From positions 1 through 7,790 of the forward strand of contig MGOA01000157.1 in the NCBI GenBank assembly GCA_001796965.1: a stretch of DNA of 7,790 nt. Reading direction: 5' to 3'. A program made the translations under genes and the position numbers. Position 1 is the first letter of the stretch. Each line of letters begins with the position of its first letter. The notes under the pieces were generated by a model. It searched no databases and was not told the origin of the DNA. It saw only the letters and a program-made list of their open reading frames with translations. The DNA comes from Chloroflexi bacterium RBG_16_64_43 (GTDB taxonomy: Bacteria > Chloroflexota > Anaerolineae > Anaerolineales > RBG-16-64-43). Below, piece after piece: positions 4,861-7,790 of the stretch.

Positions 4861-7299
4861 ATGCGCCCCCCGCGAACCGATGGTTGGAGTCTCTTTCTTG
4901 TACTGGGCATGCTGCTCACCGCCGGCTACGCCTTGGCGGCCACGCAGTGGGCTCCCGGCTTGGGGCGCGTACCTGCCGCCGCGTTCGCTGCCGGGCTTCT
5001 TGGCTGGATACTTGCACAAAGCCGCTTTCGCCCGCGCGCCAGCGCGCTGTTGACCGCGGGCTACGGCCTGACCTTCGTGTTGTGGGCCCTGTTCCAGGAA
5101 TCTCCGATAAGTGGACAGCCGGGCGGAATATGGCTGGGTATGCACCTGCGCACTTGGCTGTCGCTCGCACGCCTGTCGGAATTCTTCCGCAGGCTATACA
5201 CCGGCGCGCCCAACAGTGACCTGCTCATCTTCACCCTGGCTCTCTTGTGGGCCATGTGGATGCTGGCGAGCCTCGGGGCCTGGTCGGCCTTTCGCCTGGG
5301 CCGCTTCTGGGCGGCTTTTCTGCCGACCGGCGTCGGGGTCCTGGCCGTGGCTTACTTCTACAGCGGAGAGGTGAACCAACGCTTCTACCTGGCGCTGTAT
5401 CTCTTGTTTGGGTTGCTGCTTCTGGCGCGCTTCTCACTGCACGAGCAAAAGGATGATTGGAGATCGCACGCGGTCAATTTCACCGGCGAAGTGAGCTATG
5501 AGTTCGCTCGCGTCGCGCTGCTCACCACGATTGTGGTGCTGACCCTGGCTTGGGGCGCCTCGGGGCGCAGCGCGCTGCAGACACTCGAGCAAGATGCGCG
5601 CTGGGGGCGCCGGTGGGATTCGGCGCGCGAAACATTCACCCGCCTGTTTGGCGAGTTGCAGGCGGCCGGGCCGGGCCCCGGCGATTATTACGGCCAGTCG
5701 CTGGCCTTGGGCGGGGCCGTGGACCTGAGCGCCTCGCCGGTTTTCGAGGTGACAACTTCGCGCGCCCCTGATGCGGATGCGTTCATCCGGCGCGCAGCGG
5801 CGAATGATCCAATTGAGAGCGCCCCTACGTTGGACCGCTTCTACTGGCGCGCGGCAGTCTACGACTATTACCAGGACGGCCACTGGCAGCTCACCGCCAG
5901 CCTCGGTCGCAGCTTCGATCCGAGCGACGACGAACTCCAGCCAGAGCATGCCTCCGGGCGCCTACCGATCGAGGCGCGCTTCACAGTGCTCTCACCTTCC
6001 ATCGCGCGCTTGTATCTAATATCGGAACCGGTGTGGGTCGACCGTCCGCTGTGGATCGAGAGCGACCCCGACGGGCTGAGCGTAGCCAGCGCTCGCTCCA
6101 AGGCACTGCTCTCCAACGGGACAAGCTACCTGGAGCGCTCGGCCATGCTGCGCGCCGACCAGAGCTCGCTGCGCGCGGCCGGCCAGACCTACTCAGGATG
6201 GATTCAGGATCACTATTTGCAGCTTCCAGCGAGCGTCACCTCGCGCACGCGCGAGCTTGCTTACCGCATCGCCGGTGATCTGCCCACGGCCTTCGACAAA
6301 GCGGAGGCGGTGACGCGCTACTTGCGCGGGGCCATCGAATATGATGTGAAGATCTCTCCGCCGCCAACCGGTAGCGACCCGGTCGACTGGGTCCTCTTCG
6401 ATTCGCCGCGCGGCTACTGCAACTACTACGCCTCGGCGGAAGTCATACTGCTGCGGGCATTGGGCATTCCGGCGCGGTTAGCCGTCGGTTTTTCGCAGGG
6501 CGAAGCCGATGAGAGCGGCCGTACGTTTCTCGTCCGCGAGAGCGCCGCGCATGCCTGGCCGGAAGTCTACTTCCCGAACCTGGGGTGGGTGGAGTTCGAG
6601 CCCACGGCTTCCGAGCCGGAATTGGTGCGCCCGCTCGTACGGGCAGCCCCGCCCGCATCTACCTCTGCTCCCGTCACGGACCCGATCGAGGATCCGCGCG
6701 ACCCGCGCCTGGGGAACATCCCCGAAGAGCAGGCCTTGGACCAGGGCGGCGCCGGGCGCGCCCGCCTGCCCATCGGCCTGATCGTTCTGGGCGTGCCCGC
6801 GGTGCTCCTGATGCTGGCCGCAGCCTGGGCAACCATCGTGTTCATGCGAGGCGATTCTCCCCTGCGCGCTGCGCAGCACATCTTCGCGAGTGGGCGGCGC
6901 ACAAATGAGAAGGCCTCTTCGCCGGGGTTGCCACGCGGCGAGCTGCGCGAGCCCGAAGGCGCTCGGGATCCCGCACCGCTCAGCACCGCCGAACGGGCCT
7001 ACGTCTGGACCCGTCGATTGAGCGATTGGCATAATCTCGAGCGCGGGCCGCATCTCACTCCGCTCGAACATGTGGCGCGACTCAAACAGCGTCTGCCAGA
7101 ACTCACACCATCGCTCGATCTCATCGCTCGCTACTACACCCGCGAACGTTACGGAGCCGCTGCCCCGGCAATCGGCGCCGAGGCGCAACACCTAGCCGCG
7201 GCGCAGCGCAATGTGATGCGCCACGCCCTGCCTCTTGTTCCGCAGCGAATTCTCCACTGGGGCTTGCACGGACTACGCCTCTTGCGCGGCCGCGTGTGA
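4861..7299 (+). CDS. TgpA-like membrane transglutaminase with DUF4129-type tail
   Basis: The 812-residue product has the architecture of TgpA/DUF3488 transglutaminases. Several membrane helices fall within residues 10-232 (clearest near 11-27, 61-78, 120-138, 150-167, 174-190, 216-232). A large extracytoplasmic region follows (about 235-635), then one more helix (637-661). The cytosolic tail ends in a DUF4129-like segment (about 707-765, TPLEHVARL and YYTRERYG). The transglutaminase core shows RGYCNYYAS with nucleophile Cys520, HAWPEVYFPNLGW with His564, and FEPT with Glu580 where many members have the third-triad Asp. The natural reaction is not known; protease-like or peptide cross-linking activity is possible. 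The ATG at 4861 is chosen because it begins just before the first helix and follows a plausible promoter; an upstream ATG at 4789 would encode an unlikely leader across that promoter. The usual MoxR and DUF58 neighbours are not next to it. Confidence 0.9.
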   Translation: MRPPRTDGWSLFLVLGMLLTAGYALAATQWAPGLGRVPAAAFAAGLLGWILAQSRFRPRASALLTAGYGLTFVLWALFQESPISGQPGGIWLGMHLRTWLSLARLSEFFRRLYTGAPNSDLLIFTLALLWAMWMLASLGAWSAFRLGRFWAAFLPTGVGVLAVAYFYSGEVNQRFYLALYLLFGLLLLARFSLHEQKDDWRSHAVNFTGEVSYEFARVALLTTIVVLTLAWGASGRSALQTLEQDARWGRRWDSARETFTRLFGELQAAGPGPGDYYGQSLALGGAVDLSASPVFEVTTSRAPDADAFIRRAAANDPIESAPTLDRFYWRAAVYDYYQDGHWQLTASLGRSFDPSDDELQPEHASGRLPIEARFTVLSPSIARLYLISEPVWVDRPLWIESDPDGLSVASARSKALLSNGTSYLERSAMLRADQSSLRAAGQTYSGWIQDHYLQLPASVTSRTRELAYRIAGDLPTAFDKAEAVTRYLRGAIEYDVKISPPPTGSDPVDWVLFDSPRGYCNYYASAEVILLRALGIPARLAVGFSQGEADESGRTFLVRESAAHAWPEVYFPNLGWVEFEPTASEPELVRPLVRAAPPASTSAPVTDPIEDPRDPRLGNIPEEQALDQGGAGRARLPIGLIVLGVPAVLLMLAAAWATIVFMRGDSPLRAAQHIFASGRRTNEKASSPGLPRGELREPEGARDPAPLSTAERAYVWTRRLSDWHNLERGPHLTPLEHVARLKQRLPELTPSLDLIARYYTRERYGAAAPAIGAEAQHLAAAQRNVMRHALPLVPQRILHWGLHGLRLLRGRV

Positions 7300-7307
7300 T
7301 ATCGCTG

Positions 7308-7316
7308 TGCTAGAAT
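7308..7316 (+). promoter_or_regulatory. Extended -10 promoter for the downstream membrane gene
   Basis: TGC followed by TAGAAT (7311-7316) fits the extended -10 form TGnTATAAT, which needs no good -35; indeed none is seen. It starts nine bases after the transglutaminase stop codon. Transcription from about 7323 would leave an 18-nt leader with the ribosome binding site inside it. Confidence 0.5.
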
Positions 7317-7326
7317 GACGCCTCGC

Positions 7327-7333
7327 AAAGGAG
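7327..7333 (+). promoter_or_regulatory. Strong ribosome binding site that fixes a TTG start
   Basis: AAAGGAG is the best Shine-Dalgarno match in the window. It is followed by seven bases and then TTG at 7341, ideal spacing. No ATG or GTG stands at a usable distance in the frame that encodes the membrane protein, so this site decides the start. Confidence 0.75.
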
Positions 7334-7340
7334 CTCTCCC

Positions 7341-7790
7341 TTGCTGCTGGTAATCATTGCGGCGCTGCTCGCCGTGGGCGCGCTGGCCTCGCTGTTCGTG
7401 GCGCCCCGGCGGCGTCTGGCACGCATTCTGGCTTCGGCCTCCCCGCTGCTCGGCCTTCTAGTGCTCGCGCTGCCGCTGCCGCTTCCGGCGGAGGTCAGCC
7501 TGATGTGGTTGCCTGTCTCGCTGGCGCCGGAACCGTTGCGCTTCGTCCTGGATGATGGCGGGCGTGCGTTGGGATTCGCCCTGCTTGTTCTCCTGACCGC
7601 ACTTCAGGGGAGCGGGCTCGATCGTCCGGCGGCACGCCGCTCGGCGCGGGCGGCGGCCTACCTGATGTCCATCGCGGCCATCGCCTCATTCGCGGCCGCA
7701 AACCCGGGTGCTCTGCTTCTTTCATGGGCATGGGTGGACCTCTTGGGATTTATCCTCATCCTGATGCTCCGGCAGAGTCTGCCCGTGGAT
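7341..7790 (+). CDS. Polytopic membrane protein, probably complex I/Mrp-type proton-conducting subunit (3' end cut by window)
   Basis: From TTG at 7341 the frame is open to the window edge, giving exactly 150 codons with no stop. The translation is strongly hydrophobic, with likely membrane helices near residues 2-20, 28-48, 74-89, 104-120 and 123-143. The stretch LRFVLDDGGRALGFALLVLL (66-85) and the later NPGALLLSWAWVDLLGFILI (121-140) resemble the N-terminal part of NuoL/NuoM/NuoN and Mrp antiporter subunits, where an LDG-like segment and a WExVDL-like segment occur. The diagnostic Lys and Glu residues of the proton channel would lie further downstream, so the assignment is tentative; a plain hypothetical membrane protein is the alternative. 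It has its own promoter and ribosome binding site 41 bp after the transglutaminase. Confidence 0.65.
   Translation, partial: MLLVIIAALLAVGALASLFVAPRRRLARILASASPLLGLLVLALPLPLPAEVSLMWLPVSLAPEPLRFVLDDGGRALGFALLVLLTALQGSGLDRPAARRSARAAAYLMSIAAIASFAAANPGALLLSWAWVDLLGFILILMLRQSLPVD

Noticed and set aside
6478..7191. Long open frame (237 codons) on the minus strand, antisense to the transglutaminase
   Set aside because: Its translation shows no recognisable family, and it is fully covered by a convincing gene on the other strand; GC-rich codon bias produces such antisense frames.

Overview
The window is GC-rich (about 60-65% by eye) bacterial chromosome, densely packed with six genes of ordinary bacterial families and no mobile element, CRISPR array, tRNA or rRNA that I could find. 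The gene families suggest a Chloroflexota-type organism, perhaps Anaerolineae: a soluble double-GAF histidine kinase, a UPF0173 metal-dependent hydrolase, a TgpA-like transglutaminase with a DUF4129-type tail, and a complex-I-like membrane subunit. This assignment is an inference from gene content and codon bias, not proven by a marker gene.

Layout. Positions 3-686 (+) are the C-terminal part of recF, whose start lies outside the window. It converges, across a 44-bp gap, on a minus-strand series. In the direction of transcription this series is nth-like endonuclease III (4765-4082), GAF-GAF histidine kinase (4085-2247), UPF0173 metallo-beta-lactamase-fold hydrolase (2140-1457) and rsmG (1444-731). 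The first two overlap by 4 nt (ATGA). The last two are 12 nt apart and in the same frame. A 106-bp gap with a hairpin and a possible promoter separates the two pairs. From a 95-bp divergent intergenic region at 4766-4860, a large membrane transglutaminase (4861-7299, +) is read the other way. It is followed after 41 bp by the 5' part of a polytopic membrane protein resembling the proton-pumping subunits of complex I or Mrp antiporters (7341 to the window end).

How the genes fit together. RecF (recombination mediator at stalled forks) and RsmG (16S rRNA G527 methyltransferase, formerly GidB) are classic origin-region genes, so this may lie near oriC, although no oriC is visible here. Nth (base-excision repair) and the soluble histidine kinase form a translationally coupled pair with no response regulator in view. 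The transglutaminase lacks its usual DUF58/MoxR partners within the window.

I found no convincing undescribed system. The points most worth a second look are the nth-kinase coupling, the probable leaderless nth transcript, the hairpin/repeat region at 2168-2250, and the putative complex-I-like gene entering at the right edge.
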